Below, piece by piece: positions 1 through 9,017 of a DNA stretch of 64,000 nucleotides. Origin of the DNA: UTCHB3 sp002050155 (GTDB lineage: Bacteria; Bacteroidota; Ignavibacteria; Ignavibacteriales; Ignavibacteriaceae); NCBI GenBank assembly GCA_030584105.1, contig CP129491.1, positions 1,922,001-1,986,000 on the forward strand. Reading direction: 5' to 3'. The notes beneath the pieces are model-generated. The model searched no databases and had not been told where the DNA came from. It saw nothing but the letters and a program-made list of their open reading frames with translations. The number at the start of each line of letters is the position of its first letter. The stretch's first letter is position 1. Position numbers and translations under genes: made by a program.

Positions 1-1800
1 AGATATTTCAACACTTTGGTATCTTCCGCCCCACTCTTCAATCAGAACATTTCTTTCGGCAAGTTGTTGCTTAATCTTTTCGATGTTTGCAGCCGGCTTA
101 TCTATTTTGTTAATAGCAACAATAATCGGAACATTTGCCGCCTGAGCATGCGAAATTGCCTCAACTGTCTGAGGCATCACTGCGTCGTCAGCCGCAACAA
201 TCAAAATAACAATATCAGTTACCTGTGCACCACGAGCACGCATCGCAGTGAACGCCTCGTGACCCGGCGTATCCAAAAATGTGATGTAGTGCCCCGGTTT
301 AACCTCAACTTTGTAAGCACCGATATGCTGTGTAATTCCACCGGACTCGCCGGCAACCACATTAGCACTTCTGATATAATCAAGCAGCGAGGTTTTTCCG
401 TGGTCAACATGCCCCATTATTGTAACAACCGGTGACCTGCTCTCCAAATCTTCCGGATCGTCCTCGGTGTCAAGAAGCGCTTCATCGCTGTACTCTTCTT
501 CAAGTTCAATTTCATATCCAAATTCATCAGCTACAAGCGTTATGGTGTCAAGCTCGATTCTCTGGTTTATCGAAACCATCAGCCCAAGCGCAATACACTT
601 GGAAATTACTTCGCTAACCTGCACATTCATAACATTTGCAAGTTCGGAAACTGACATGAACTGGTTAACTTTTATAATTTTTTCTTCAAGTCTCTTTTGT
701 TCATCCAACCGTTCCTGAATTTCCTGGCGCTCTTTTCTCTTTTTCTTTCGAAGTGAAGCACGGGATGAAATAACAGAATCTTCAGCTTCCTGCATAGTTT
801 TTCTTATCGATTCACGAACCTCTTTCTCGTCGATCTCAATCTTTTTGCCTTTTATTCTCTTCCCGGGAGCCGTTTCTTCAATAATTTCTTCACGCTTCTT
901 CCCTCTGTTTTTCTTCTTCTTTTTTCTTCCTTTTTTATCATCGGAATCAGTTGAAACGGGGGTGGTTTTTTCTAATGGTGTTTTAGCGGAGGGTTCGGAA
1001 GCGGTGGCTTCGGGCTGTGGTTCTTTCTCAGGCATCTTACCGAGAATTTTCAAACCTAAGCGTTTGCCGGTTCTCGGGTCAACATCAAAGCGCCGGGGTG
1101 TTCTTTTCCCCGTTTCTTCTTTTGTTTTTTCTTCTGTTTCAACCTCATCAGGTTTAATTAAAGCTTCAATTTCAGGTGAAACAGTATCCTCAGGTGCTTC
1201 GCTGACGGTTTCCTGTTCTTCTTTCTCTTTTAACTTCTTCTTCCAGGTCTGTTTTGCAGGTTCTTTCCCTTCTCCCCTGGCTTTTTCTTCGGTTTCGGCC
1301 TGTTTATCCGTAGCGGGCGTTATATCAGTGGCTATGGTCGTAACGGCTTCGGAAACTTCCGTCGCAGGCTGCACTTCAGCAACAACTTCATCGGGCTTCT
1401 TCTCAGTCTCTTCAACTTTCGCAACCTCCTGAACAGCCGGCTGCACCTCTGTTGCGGATACTTTCTCTTCTGACGGTTTGCTTTCCGTATCTTTCCCTTC
1501 AACCGCTTTCGGTTCTTCCGGTTTCTCTTCAGCAACTTTCGGCTCCTCTGCCTGAGGTTCACTACCACCTAAGAATTTTTTGTTAAATTCTTCAAGTTTT
1601 TGATAATGCTTCTCGGAGCGCTCCATATCCTTCTTGAACTGGACTTTAACCTCTTCGATCATCTCAGGGGTAAGAAGCGAATTCACCGTCTTTACATTGT
1701 GCCCTTTCTTCTTCAAATGATCAAGTATTGCGTTAGCAGATATATTAAACTGCGAGGCAAAATTATGAATTCTTATTTTTTCGTCTTTTTTTTCAGACAT
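1..1800 (-). CDS. infB: Translation initiation factor IF-2 (3' end outside window)
   Basis: GTPase that brings initiator tRNA to the 30S subunit and promotes subunit joining. Only the first 600 codons lie in the window; the frame runs open off the left edge. The N-terminus (about residues 1-60, starting MSEKKDEKIRIHNFA) is an IF2-N helical domain, followed by a long Lys/Glu/Pro-rich linker (about 70-380), a second IF2-N-like domain, then the G domain: the P-loop GHVDHGKT begins near residue 463, DTPGHE follows, and NKID is visible before the edge. Start is the ATG at 1800, 20 bases after the nusA stop with AGGAC upstream. Last gene of rimP-nusA-infB. Confidence 0.97.
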   Translation of the reverse strand, partial: MSEKKDEKIRIHNFASQFNISANAILDHLKKKGHNVKTVNSLLTPEMIEEVKVQFKKDMERSEKHYQKLEEFNKKFLGGSEPQAEEPKVAEEKPEEPKAVEGKDTESKPSEEKVSATEVQPAVQEVAKVEETEKKPDEVVAEVQPATEVSEAVTTIATDITPATDKQAETEEKARGEGKEPAKQTWKKKLKEKEEQETVSEAPEDTVSPEIEALIKPDEVETEEKTKEETGKRTPRRFDVDPRTGKRLGLKILGKMPEKEPQPEATASEPSAKTPLEKTTPVSTDSDDKKGRKKKKKNRGKKREEIIEETAPGKRIKGKKIEIDEKEVRESIRKTMQEAEDSVISSRASLRKKKRKERQEIQERLDEQKRLEEKIIKVNQFMSVSELANVMNVQVSEVISKCIALGLMVSINQRIELDTITLVADEFGYEIELEEEYSDEALLDTEDDPEDLESRSPVVTIMGHVDHGKTSLLDYIRSANVVAGESGGITQHIGAYKVEVKPGHYITFLDTPGHEAFTAMRARGAQVTDIVILIVAADDAVMPQTVEAISHAQAANVPIIVAINKIDKPAANIEKIKQQLAERNVLIEEWGGRYQSVEIS

Positions 1801-1820
1801 CTGTCTCTTGTCCTGTCTTT

Positions 1821-3062
1821 CTAATCCTGCATTCTTTTCTTCAGGATATCGATAATTCTGTTGACCTGTTCCTCATCATCGTCAAAAATCTCGAGCAGGT
1901 CTTTTCGCTCAGCTTTAAGGGCATCGACCACATAGTCGAACCGGTTTGCAATCAATTTGTCGTAAACCTCTGCGCCCAGTTCAGCTTTACATTCGATGAG
2001 TTCAACTTCTTCATCGTAATCTTCAATCTCTTTTTCAATCCTGTGGAAATCGATGTTGTAACCGCTGATTTCCATCGCTAAACGGATGTTAACACCGTTT
2101 CTTCCCACAATAACCGCCGCCTGCGACGAGTCAGCATATATAATTGCATTGCGGTTTTCAGGGTCAATTTCTATGTTTTTCAACTTACCCGGAGCTAAAG
2201 CTCTGCTGATTAAAAGAACAGGGTCTTCTGCGTATGGGAATACATCGATGTTCTCGCCGGCAAGCTCTTTAATAATTGAGTGTATCCTAACGCCCTTCAT
2301 CCCAACACAGGCACCAACAGGGTCAACCCTTTTATCCATCGACTCAACAGCAACTTTTGCTCTCTCTCCGGCTTGGCGGGCAATTTTTCTGATCTCTATT
2401 ATACCGTCGTAAACCTCCGGCACCTCTATTTCAATAAGCCTTTTCAGCAGCTCGTTGTCTGCCCTCGAGATAATAATTTCAGGACCACTCTTCCCGCGCC
2501 TTACTTCTTTAACAATAGCACGGATAGTGTGCCCTTTGTGGTAGCGCTCGTGCGGAATCTGCTCCTCTTTCGGAAGTATCAGCTCATTCTTGTTATGGTT
2601 AACCAGTACATCATTTTTTCTGATCTGATAAACATCACCGATAACAATTTCACCAAGAAGCCTGTTGTACTCGGTAAGTATAATCTCTTTTTCAATCTCA
2701 CGGATACGCTGGTTGAGGCTCTGCTTTGCTAAGTTTATAAGCCTTCTGCCGAAAGTCGAAAGTTTCAGTTGTTCAACATATTCGTCGCCAATGTCAAGTT
2801 CATCCTCGTTGCCAAGGCGCTCAACTTCTTCAAGGCTGATCTGCTTTTCAGGGTCTTCAACCTCCTCAACAATCTCTCTGATCAGAAAGATTTCGATATC
2901 ACCCTTATCCATGTTGACAACAACGGAGTAGTTGCTCTCTTCTCCGTATTTTTTTCTGACGAGCAACCCAAAGATATCTTCAATGATACCATGAAGCACA
3001 TCCTTGTCAACTCCTTTTTCTCTAACCATCGCCGCAAACGATTCAACTATGTCTGCGTTCAT
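1821..3062 (-). CDS. nusA: Transcription termination/antitermination factor NusA
   Basis: RNA polymerase-binding factor for pausing, termination and antitermination. At 413 residues it has the N-terminal polymerase-binding domain (about 1-125), an S1 domain (about 130-200; GDVYQIRKNDVLV) and two KH domains (about 220-360; VGACVGMKGVRI and AAVIVGRNGVNIRLA carry the GxxG loops). It ends with a short acidic tail and lacks the C-terminal acidic repeats of the E. coli protein, as is usual outside Proteobacteria. It lies between rimP (16 bases) and infB (20 bases), so it is cotranscribed. The leader of this operon carries a terminator hairpin, which could be a target of NusA itself (inference). Confidence 0.98.
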   Translation of the reverse strand: MNADIVESFAAMVREKGVDKDVLHGIIEDIFGLLVRKKYGEESNYSVVVNMDKGDIEIFLIREIVEEVEDPEKQISLEEVERLGNEDELDIGDEYVEQLKLSTFGRRLINLAKQSLNQRIREIEKEIILTEYNRLLGEIVIGDVYQIRKNDVLVNHNKNELILPKEEQIPHERYHKGHTIRAIVKEVRRGKSGPEIIISRADNELLKRLIEIEVPEVYDGIIEIRKIARQAGERAKVAVESMDKRVDPVGACVGMKGVRIHSIIKELAGENIDVFPYAEDPVLLISRALAPGKLKNIEIDPENRNAIIYADSSQAAVIVGRNGVNIRLAMEISGYNIDFHRIEKEIEDYDEEVELIECKAELGAEVYDKLIANRFDYVVDALKAERKDLLEIFDDDEEQVNRIIDILKKRMQD

Positions 3063-3078
3063 TTCTGTTTTTCCTCCG

Positions 3079-3531
3079 TTAGAAACTTACTTTTACCTTG
3101 GCTGCCTTAATTTGGTTAAAGCCAATCGTTTGTGATTCTTTGTTAACTTCAAATGTCAATTTGTCTTCTTCAATCGAAAGAAGTGTACCTTTCATTTTTT
3201 TTATCTCTTCACCTTCGGAATAAGAAACCTCAAAATTTCTTCCTATGTGTTTCGTATATTGCTTCAGGAAAACAAGCGGTCTGCTTACCCCCGGTGAAGA
3301 AACTTCAAACCTGAAAGGTCCCTCGATCAAATCTTCATTTTCTATCTCTTTAGAAGCCCGGCGGCTTATAAGAGCACAAATATCCACGGTTACACCCTCT
3401 TCACCATCGATGTAAAGTTCAATCACTTTCACCTTACCTTCACCTCGTGAAACAAAGTCGATGAACATCATCCCGTGTTCTTCAACAATTTGCGCGCAAA
3501 TTTCTTTAATTCGTGCTGTATTATCGCTCAT
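3079..3531 (-). CDS. rimP: Ribosome maturation factor RimP
   Basis: 150-residue protein needed for 30S subunit maturation. The N-terminal alpha/beta domain contains GMMFIDFVSRGEGKVKVIELYID, followed by VDICALISRRASKEIE and FRFEVSSPGVSRPL, the family's most conserved block; the C-terminal third is SH3-like. First gene of rimP-nusA-infB, the order conserved across bacteria. The ATG at 3531 has no clear Shine-Dalgarno and lies only 11 bases after the T-run of a terminator hairpin in its own leader. Confidence 0.95.
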   Translation of the reverse strand: MSDNTARIKEICAQIVEEHGMMFIDFVSRGEGKVKVIELYIDGEEGVTVDICALISRRASKEIENEDLIEGPFRFEVSSPGVSRPLVFLKQYTKHIGRNFEVSYSEGEEIKKMKGTLLSIEEDKLTFEVNKESQTIGFNQIKAAKVKVSF

Positions 3532-3542
3532 AAATGCTTTCT

Positions 3543-3571
3543 AAAAAAAAACGCCCTTTCTCCGTAGGGCG
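3543..3571 (-). terminator. Terminator/attenuator hairpin in the rimP leader
   Basis: On the minus strand CGCCCT, an 8-base loop, then AGGGCG and nine T. It can end the transcript of the upstream CNNM gene (stop at 3625). It also lies downstream of a well-formed promoter at 3585-3616 and upstream of the rimP ATG, so transcripts started there must read through it. That makes it a candidate attenuator of the nusA operon. Confidence 0.8.
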
Positions 3572-3584
3572 AATATTCAGACTA

Positions 3585-3616
3585 CAAATATAGCAATTTT
3601 TACAAAAATAACCAAA
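3585..3616 (-). promoter_or_regulatory. Promoter of rimP-nusA-infB (Bacteroidota type)
   Basis: Minus strand: TTTG (3616-3613), 20 bases, TATATTTG (3592-3585), an exact match to the Bacteroidota -33/-7 consensus TTTG/TAnnTTTG. The same spacing recurs at four other transcription units here. Predicted start about 3578, just upstream of the hairpin. Confidence 0.7.
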
Positions 3617-3624
3617 AAAAGGGG

Positions 3625-4920
3625 CTAAATTCGGTTGCCTTCGTTTGATTTTTTCTCACTGTTTTTGGTGAGCCTGAACTCCGCCATTTTATTCTTTACT
3701 CTCTTTGTCAGCTCAATAGTGTAGCCTTGATACTCCACCGTGTCCCCCGGATTAAGAATCTTCCCCGTAATGTCTGAAACGAAGCCTGCGAATGTTGTGT
3801 ATTCCTCCGACTCCGGAAATTCACTCTCTAAAATTTCATTCAGATCGTCAATATCAACATTCCCCAGAATAATGAAAGAACCGTCACCCAGACGGCTGAT
3901 TTCAGCCGGTGCGTCGGGCGCTTTTTGTGTAATATCCCCAACAATTTCACCGAGAATATCCTCCAATTTTATTATCCCCTCAGTACCGCCATATTCATCG
4001 GCAACAATCGCCGTTCTGATTCCCTTTAACTGCATCTCTTTCAAGATTTCGGATATGTGCTTTGTCTCAGGAACGAAGTGTGGCGGCTTAACTGCCCGCT
4101 CAACCCGATAGTCGTTGTTTACGATATAACTTCGCATTAACTCTTTCACATTTACAACACCCGTTATATTATCGACCGAGCCTTCAAAAATCGGAACGGA
4201 ATTGTAGCCCGCCCTGATAATTGCCTTAAAATCTTCCTGCGGGTTACCCGTCAGTTCAACAGCCGCCATTTCAGTACGCGGAATCATTACATCGTATGCT
4301 GTCAGGTCGTGAAATTCCAGCACATTTTCCAGTATTTCGTGCTCTTCTTCCTCTAATTTTCCCTTTTCAAGCCCGGCATCCAACAATTTTCTGATGTGCT
4401 CTTCAGAAATTAAAGTTATTGAATAGTTCGGCTCAGCCTTGAAAAGTTTCAGTAATCTGCGAACAGGACTTTTTAAAACAGGAGTGAAAATTTTGCTCGT
4501 GAAGTCTATTACAATCAAAATGTGGTAGGTGAAACGAACTATCTTTTCAGGATACCCCTCGCCAAATCCGCGAGGAATATAGACGGAAAGAAGCCAAAAT
4601 AGCAATGCTATAACCGCCGAAGTTACTATTATAGTGAGCCATTTAATGTAATCATCCGTGGGAATGCCCAACGAGTTGAGGTAAGAAATTAAATAACTCT
4701 CAATTACAAAAAGACCGATCGCAAGAAGAGCATATCGTAAGATTTCGGCGGTTTCGTAGATGTTACGGGAGTTCTCCCTGAATTGTTCTAACTTTTCGGA
4801 ATAGGGGTCGTCTTCCCCCGGTTTTTCTTCCTCAGGGTAAGCCAGCAGAACGGTTTCAGCAAGCGTTATTCCCATCCCGATTAATAATACCGCAACTACT
4901 GCGGCGATTAAAGAAAGCAT
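3625..4920 (-). CDS. CNNM/CBS-domain membrane protein (HlyC/CorC family)
   Basis: 431-residue inner-membrane protein. The N-terminal half (about 1-165) is a CNNM transmembrane domain with hydrophobic segments near residues 1-22, 60-85 and 90-112. Then comes the linker ISEEHIRKLLDAGLEKGKLEEEEHEILENVLEF, a CBS pair beginning DVMIPRTEMAAVEL (about 205-335) and a C-terminal CorC/HlyC domain (GSFIILGNVDIDDLNEIL to the end). The family is linked to Mg2+/Co2+ efflux; the older 'haemolysin' name is misleading. Substrate cannot be read from the sequence. A single gene between nrdJ and rimP; its transcript probably ends at the hairpin at 3543-3571. Confidence 0.9.
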   Translation of the reverse strand: MLSLIAAVVAVLLIGMGITLAETVLLAYPEEEKPGEDDPYSEKLEQFRENSRNIYETAEILRYALLAIGLFVIESYLISYLNSLGIPTDDYIKWLTIIVTSAVIALLFWLLSVYIPRGFGEGYPEKIVRFTYHILIVIDFTSKIFTPVLKSPVRRLLKLFKAEPNYSITLISEEHIRKLLDAGLEKGKLEEEEHEILENVLEFHDLTAYDVMIPRTEMAAVELTGNPQEDFKAIIRAGYNSVPIFEGSVDNITGVVNVKELMRSYIVNNDYRVERAVKPPHFVPETKHISEILKEMQLKGIRTAIVADEYGGTEGIIKLEDILGEIVGDITQKAPDAPAEISRLGDGSFIILGNVDIDDLNEILESEFPESEEYTTFAGFVSDITGKILNPGDTVEYQGYTIELTKRVKNKMAEFRLTKNSEKKSNEGNRI

Positions 4921-5010
4921 TTCTTAGTTTGTTGAGTGATCTCTCTTTTTTTCAAATTCAGATTACAAAATTCAGAAGATTATTATTTTTCGTGCAATTC
5001 CACAACCAAA

Positions 5011-5134
5011 AATTGCCGGTTATATATCATCTATTGTTACTTCTCAACTAACGAAAGTTTCGAAGGGTTTTTCGACAGACAACCGTCATATATCAACTAA
5101 GGTTACTTCTCAACTATTTTTACTTACGGCAATT
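5011..5134. repeat. Pair of 29-bp direct repeats between inverted octamers
   Basis: The 320-base gap 4921-5240 has no gene. It holds two 29-base direct repeats (5022-5050 and 5088-5116, 26 of 29 identical, 66 bases apart). They are bracketed by an inverted octamer, AATTGCCG at 5011-5018 and CGGCAATT at 5127-5134. The bracketed unit resembles a small non-autonomous repeat element, but I recognise no family. Confidence 0.6.
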
Positions 5135-5145
5135 ATTTACAACCC

Positions 5146-5169
5146 GGGCGGGGTTTTTTAGCCCCTCCC
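5146..5169 (-). terminator. GC-rich hairpin downstream of nrdJ
   Basis: Stem of GGG and GGGG blocks (5146-5148, 5150-5153) with CCCC and CCC (5062-5065 and 5067-5069 offset by 100, that is 5162-5165 and 5167-5169), one mismatch and an A/T-rich loop. It lies about 70 bases after the nrdJ stop. No clear T-run follows on the minus strand, so a terminator role is only likely by position. Confidence 0.4.
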
Positions 5170-5240
5170 CAAGCGTTAAAGATCGTTAAAATTTTCAAAA
5201 AATATTAAACTTCTTATTCCGGGCTGCAAAGCAGATATTC

Positions 5241-8200
5241 CTAACTGCAGCCACTGGTTGCCCCGCAAGTCATACACTTAAGGCAGGTACCGTTTCGCAC
5301 CATTGTCATGCTGTTGCACTCGGTGCAGATATCCCCGGTGTAACCTTTTTCTCTGGCTCTTTCCACCTGAATTTTCACGGCATTTGCCTGTGTATTAAGA
5401 AATTTTGAAGTGGTTTCTTTCGCTGCAGACGAAGTAAGTTTTGTGTTATAGTCAATCGACTCTTTCGGCGCCACTTCAATATAGTTTTCACTGACTATTT
5501 CTTCACTCTCAAACTCGTCGGAAGATTTCCCCGATTTGCCCGGTGAAAGAAGATCGTCTGCATTCACATGCGCCAAATCGTACCGGTTTAAGTAGGTTAC
5601 CGCAAGTTCGCGGAATATATAATCAATCACGGAAGTTGAAAATTTTATTCGCTGGTTGCCCGTTACTACCCCGGAAGGCTCGAACCGGGTGAATACAAAT
5701 GCATCAACAAACTCTTCCAACGGCACGCCGTGCTGCAAACCAAGCGAAATGGAAATCGCAAAACTGTTCAGAAGGCTTCTTACAGTTGCGCCCTCACGGT
5801 GCATATCAATGAATATTTCGCCAAGCTGCCCGTTATCATACTCGCCCGTTCGGATGTACAACGACTGCCCGTTAATCTTCGCCTTCTGCGTATATCCTTT
5901 TCTGCGATCCGGAAGCCTCCGCCGTTTCGCTATGTATCTGTGGATTATCTTCTCGGCAACTTTTACTATGTTGTTTTCTTCCTGTGCCTCAAAAATTTCC
6001 TGAATATCATCGTCAATCAGCGAGTTTAACGGCTGCGAGAGCTTAGAACCATCCCGGTAAAGCGCATTTGCTTTCAGACAGAAGTTCCACGACTGCAGGT
6101 AAGCGTCTTTTACATCATCAACTGTGGAATGATAAGGCAGATTAATGGTTTTCGATATTGCGCCTGAGATGAACGGCTGCGCAGCCGCCATCATTTTGAT
6201 GTGAGCCATCGCTTTCAGGAAACGGGTGCCTTTCTTTCCGCATTTGTTTGCGGTATCAAATACGGGATAATGCTCAAATTTAAGATATGGTGCCCCTTCA
6301 AGCGTCATTGTACCGCAGACATAATCGTTCGCCGATGAAATTTCCTGACGGGAGAACCCAATCTTTTTCAACAGATTAAAATCAGGCGAATCTATCTCTT
6401 CCTTAGTTATTCCCATTCCTCTTAAAAATTCAACGCCAAGTGTATATTTATTGAAAGCAAAAGAAATGTCAAAAACAGAGGGCATCTGCGCTTCAATGGT
6501 TGAAATTGCTTCATCCGTAAACCCTTTTGCTTTAAGCGATTCCGCATTTATGTAAGGGCACCCCTCAAGTGAACCTGCACCTACGGCATATTTTATAATC
6601 TCGTTCCTCTCCCTCTCACTGTAACCAAGCCTTTTAAGTGCCGGAGGTACCGACTGGTTGATAATCTTGAAATAACCACCACCCGCTAATTTCTTAAATT
6701 TAACCAATGCAAAGTCAGGTTCTACACCGGTAGTGTCACAATCCATCAGAATACCGATTGTACCCGTGGGGGCAATTACCGTAACTTGCGCGTTTCTGAA
6801 CCCATACTTTGTGCCAAGCTCTACTGCTTTGTCGGCATCTTCACGGGCAGCATCAAGCAAATCGGAGGGGCACTTCGCCGGGTCAATCCCCAGAGGAGTT
6901 ATGCTAAGCCCTTCATATTCTTCAGCCGGAGCGTTCACCGCCGCACGACGGTGGTTTCTGATAACGCGAAGCATGTGCTCGCGGTTTCTTTTATATGCTT
7001 CAAATGTGCCAAATTCTTTCGCCATTTCGGCACTGGCAATATAAGCTGAAAAGTGCATTATCGCCGTTAAAGAACCCGCAATTGCAAAGGCTTCTTCACT
7101 GTCGTATGGGATACCCTGCTGCATCAGCAATGCACCCAGATTTGCATAACCCAAACCAAGTGTGCGGAATTTATAACTCAACTCCGCAATTTCTTTGCTG
7201 GGGAACTGCGCCATAAGCACGCTTATCTCAAGCGTAAGTGTCCACAACTTCGAAGCGTGACGGTATGCTTTAATGTTAAACTTGTTTTGTTCAGCATCGT
7301 AAAATTTTAAAAGGTTTAGCGAAGCTAAGTTGCAGGCAGTGTCATCCAAAAACATATATTCACTGCACGGGTTAGAGGCGTTAATTTCGCCGTCTTCCGG
7401 GCAGGTGTGCCACTCGTTTATTGTGGTGTGGAATTGCAGCCCGGGGTCCGCACAGTTCCAGGCAGCAAAAGAGATTTCTTCCCATAAGTCCCTTGCGCGC
7501 AAAGTTTTACAAGGCTTAGGCTTTCTGCCTTCGGCTTTCGCCTTTTTCTTTTCGGTTCTCCAGTAAAGGTTCCAGTCGCCATCTTCAATAATTGCACTCA
7601 TGAAGGAGTTAGGCACCCGGATCGAGTTGTTCGAGTTCTGCCCCGAAACCGTTGTGTATGCCTCGGAATTCCAGTCTGTGTCATAAATTGGGAACTCAAT
7701 TGAAGTGTAACCGAGCTTCGCCAAACGGATAACGCGCTCGATGTAATTATTCGGTACAAGCGCTTTTTTAGCCTCGATAACGGCTTTTTGCAGTTTTAAA
7801 TTCAGTTTTGGGTTGAACCTGTCGTTCTCAGGGTGCTCTGCATAGCAGGCTTTCATAATGTTGTTGAGGTGCAGGTTGTTAAGTTTTGAACCTGTAACCA
7901 AAGCGGCAACTTTTTGCTCTTCAACAACTTTCCAGTTAACAAACTCTTCAATGTCAGGGTGGTCCAAATCCAAACACACCATCTTTGCGGCTCTTCTTGT
8001 CGTGCCGCCCGATTTTATAGCCCCGGCTGATCTGTCGCCAATCTTTAAAAATGACATCAGCCCTGAGGATTTACCCCCACCGCTGAGCGGTTCGTCATTC
8101 CCGCGAAGTCGGCTGAAATTTGTGCCGGTTCCCGAACCATATTTGAACAACCGTGCCTCGCGAACCCACAGGTCCATTATGCCCCCGTCGTTAACTAAAT

Positions 8201-8822
8201 CATCACTAACCGACTGAATGAAGCACGCATGCGGTTGCGGATGTGTGTAGGCATCGTCGGAAGCCACCAGTTCACCCGTCTTATAATCAACATAGTAGTG
8301 CCCCTGAGACGGACCCGAAATACCATACGCCCAGTTCAAACCGGTGTTGAACCACTGTGGCGAGTTCGGTGCCGCCATCTGATTTGCCAGCATGTAGTAC
8401 ATCTCGTCGTAGTAAGCGCGGGCGTCGTCTTCGTTGTTGAAATATCCGGCTTTCCAACCCCAGTATGCCCAGTTACCAGCAAGGCGATGGAAGACCTGAC
8501 GGCTGTCTGTCTCCGATGTAAATCTTTCGTTTTCAGGGAGTTTTAGCAGGTTTTCATTATCCGGCACAGATGCCTGAAGCCACTCGGGCACACCTTCTTC
8601 ATGAACTTTTTTCAGCAGTTTAGGCACACCGGCTTTACGAAAATACTTCTGCGCAAGGATATCAACCGCAACCTGAGACCATGCCGAAGGCACAAGAATA
8701 TTCTGCATCGAAAAAATCAGTTTACCGTCGGGGTTCCTGATTTCAGAATTTCTTGGTTGATAGTTCAGTGACACCCTCCCGTTGTTCTGATCTTTTTTCG
8801 TAAATTGTCTTGATATTTTCAT
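5241..8822 (-). CDS. nrdJ: Adenosylcobalamin-dependent (class II) ribonucleotide reductase
   Basis: Reduces ribonucleotides to deoxyribonucleotides with a thiyl radical made from adenosylcobalamin, with no oxygen requirement. 1193 residues, within the range of long NrdJ proteins. A conserved redox Cys lies near residue 200 (PHACFIQS), the active-site loop NPCSEYMFLDDTACNLASLNL has its Cys near 486, and the phosphate-binding region APTGTIGILMDCDTTGVEPDFALVKFKKLAGGGYF is intact. Later come a TSCPD-type domain and a C-terminal Cys cluster (CTEC, CLKCMTCG, GCS) for Zn binding and thiol exchange. No intein or second subunit gene is nearby. ATG at 8822 with an about 190-base structured leader and a good promoter. 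Confidence 0.97.
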   Translation of the reverse strand: MKISRQFTKKDQNNGRVSLNYQPRNSEIRNPDGKLIFSMQNILVPSAWSQVAVDILAQKYFRKAGVPKLLKKVHEEGVPEWLQASVPDNENLLKLPENERFTSETDSRQVFHRLAGNWAYWGWKAGYFNNEDDARAYYDEMYYMLANQMAAPNSPQWFNTGLNWAYGISGPSQGHYYVDYKTGELVASDDAYTHPQPHACFIQSVSDDLVNDGGIMDLWVREARLFKYGSGTGTNFSRLRGNDEPLSGGGKSSGLMSFLKIGDRSAGAIKSGGTTRRAAKMVCLDLDHPDIEEFVNWKVVEEQKVAALVTGSKLNNLHLNNIMKACYAEHPENDRFNPKLNLKLQKAVIEAKKALVPNNYIERVIRLAKLGYTSIEFPIYDTDWNSEAYTTVSGQNSNNSIRVPNSFMSAIIEDGDWNLYWRTEKKKAKAEGRKPKPCKTLRARDLWEEISFAAWNCADPGLQFHTTINEWHTCPEDGEINASNPCSEYMFLDDTACNLASLNLLKFYDAEQNKFNIKAYRHASKLWTLTLEISVLMAQFPSKEIAELSYKFRTLGLGYANLGALLMQQGIPYDSEEAFAIAGSLTAIMHFSAYIASAEMAKEFGTFEAYKRNREHMLRVIRNHRRAAVNAPAEEYEGLSITPLGIDPAKCPSDLLDAAREDADKAVELGTKYGFRNAQVTVIAPTGTIGILMDCDTTGVEPDFALVKFKKLAGGGYFKIINQSVPPALKRLGYSERERNEIIKYAVGAGSLEGCPYINAESLKAKGFTDEAISTIEAQMPSVFDISFAFNKYTLGVEFLRGMGITKEEIDSPDFNLLKKIGFSRQEISSANDYVCGTMTLEGAPYLKFEHYPVFDTANKCGKKGTRFLKAMAHIKMMAAAQPFISGAISKTINLPYHSTVDDVKDAYLQSWNFCLKANALYRDGSKLSQPLNSLIDDDIQEIFEAQEENNIVKVAEKIIHRYIAKRRRLPDRRKGYTQKAKINGQSLYIRTGEYDNGQLGEIFIDMHREGATVRSLLNSFAISISLGLQHGVPLEEFVDAFVFTRFEPSGVVTGNQRIKFSTSVIDYIFRELAVTYLNRYDLAHVNADDLLSPGKSGKSSDEFESEEIVSENYIEVAPKESIDYNTKLTSSAAKETTSKFLNTQANAVKIQVERAREKGYTGDICTECNSMTMVRNGTCLKCMTCGATSGCS

Positions 8823-8921
8823 GCTGTAGTTGTTCCTGTTCCTAAATAATCCGCATTAATGTTCAGATGAAAGTTAAACAAAAATTAATAAAAAAAAGTA
8901 CCCAAAAGTGTTGAGTGAAAA

Positions 8922-9002
8922 ACTTCGATTCGGTTGATGATGTGGAAACCACCCTATGGCAGCCGAAGTGTGCAGGGTGGTGAAAAGATCCTTTGTCAGC
9001 CG
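8922..9002 (-). ncRNA. Structured leader RNA of nrdJ (candidate riboswitch)
   Basis: Read on the minus strand: P1 pairs CGGCTGA (9002-8996) with TCAACCG (8937-8931). Inside it P2 pairs ACCACCCT (8981-8974) with AGGGTGGT (8955-8948), extended by GCA/TGC. The P2 loop carries ACTTCG (8969-8964), complementary to CGAAGT (8927-8922) just 3' of P1, giving a possible pseudoknot. CGGCTG occurs twice (9002-8997 and 8965-8960), so TCAACCG has two alternative partners. The promoter at 9018-9049 would start transcription about ten bases before P1. The ligand is unknown; adenosylcobalamin is the obvious candidate. Confidence 0.55.
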
Positions 9003-9017
9003 TGGGATTTTGTAACC

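Noticed and set aside
845..1432. 195-codon plus-strand open frame rich in Ser/Phe
   Set aside because: It is antisense to the Lys/Glu-rich linker of infB; the Ser/Phe bias is the complement of Glu/Lys codons.
8931..9002. Classical cobalamin riboswitch
   Set aside because: No B12 box and no conserved core; GTGAAAAGATCC on the plus strand looks a little like the core but is on the wrong strand for nrdJ. Kept as an unassigned structured leader.
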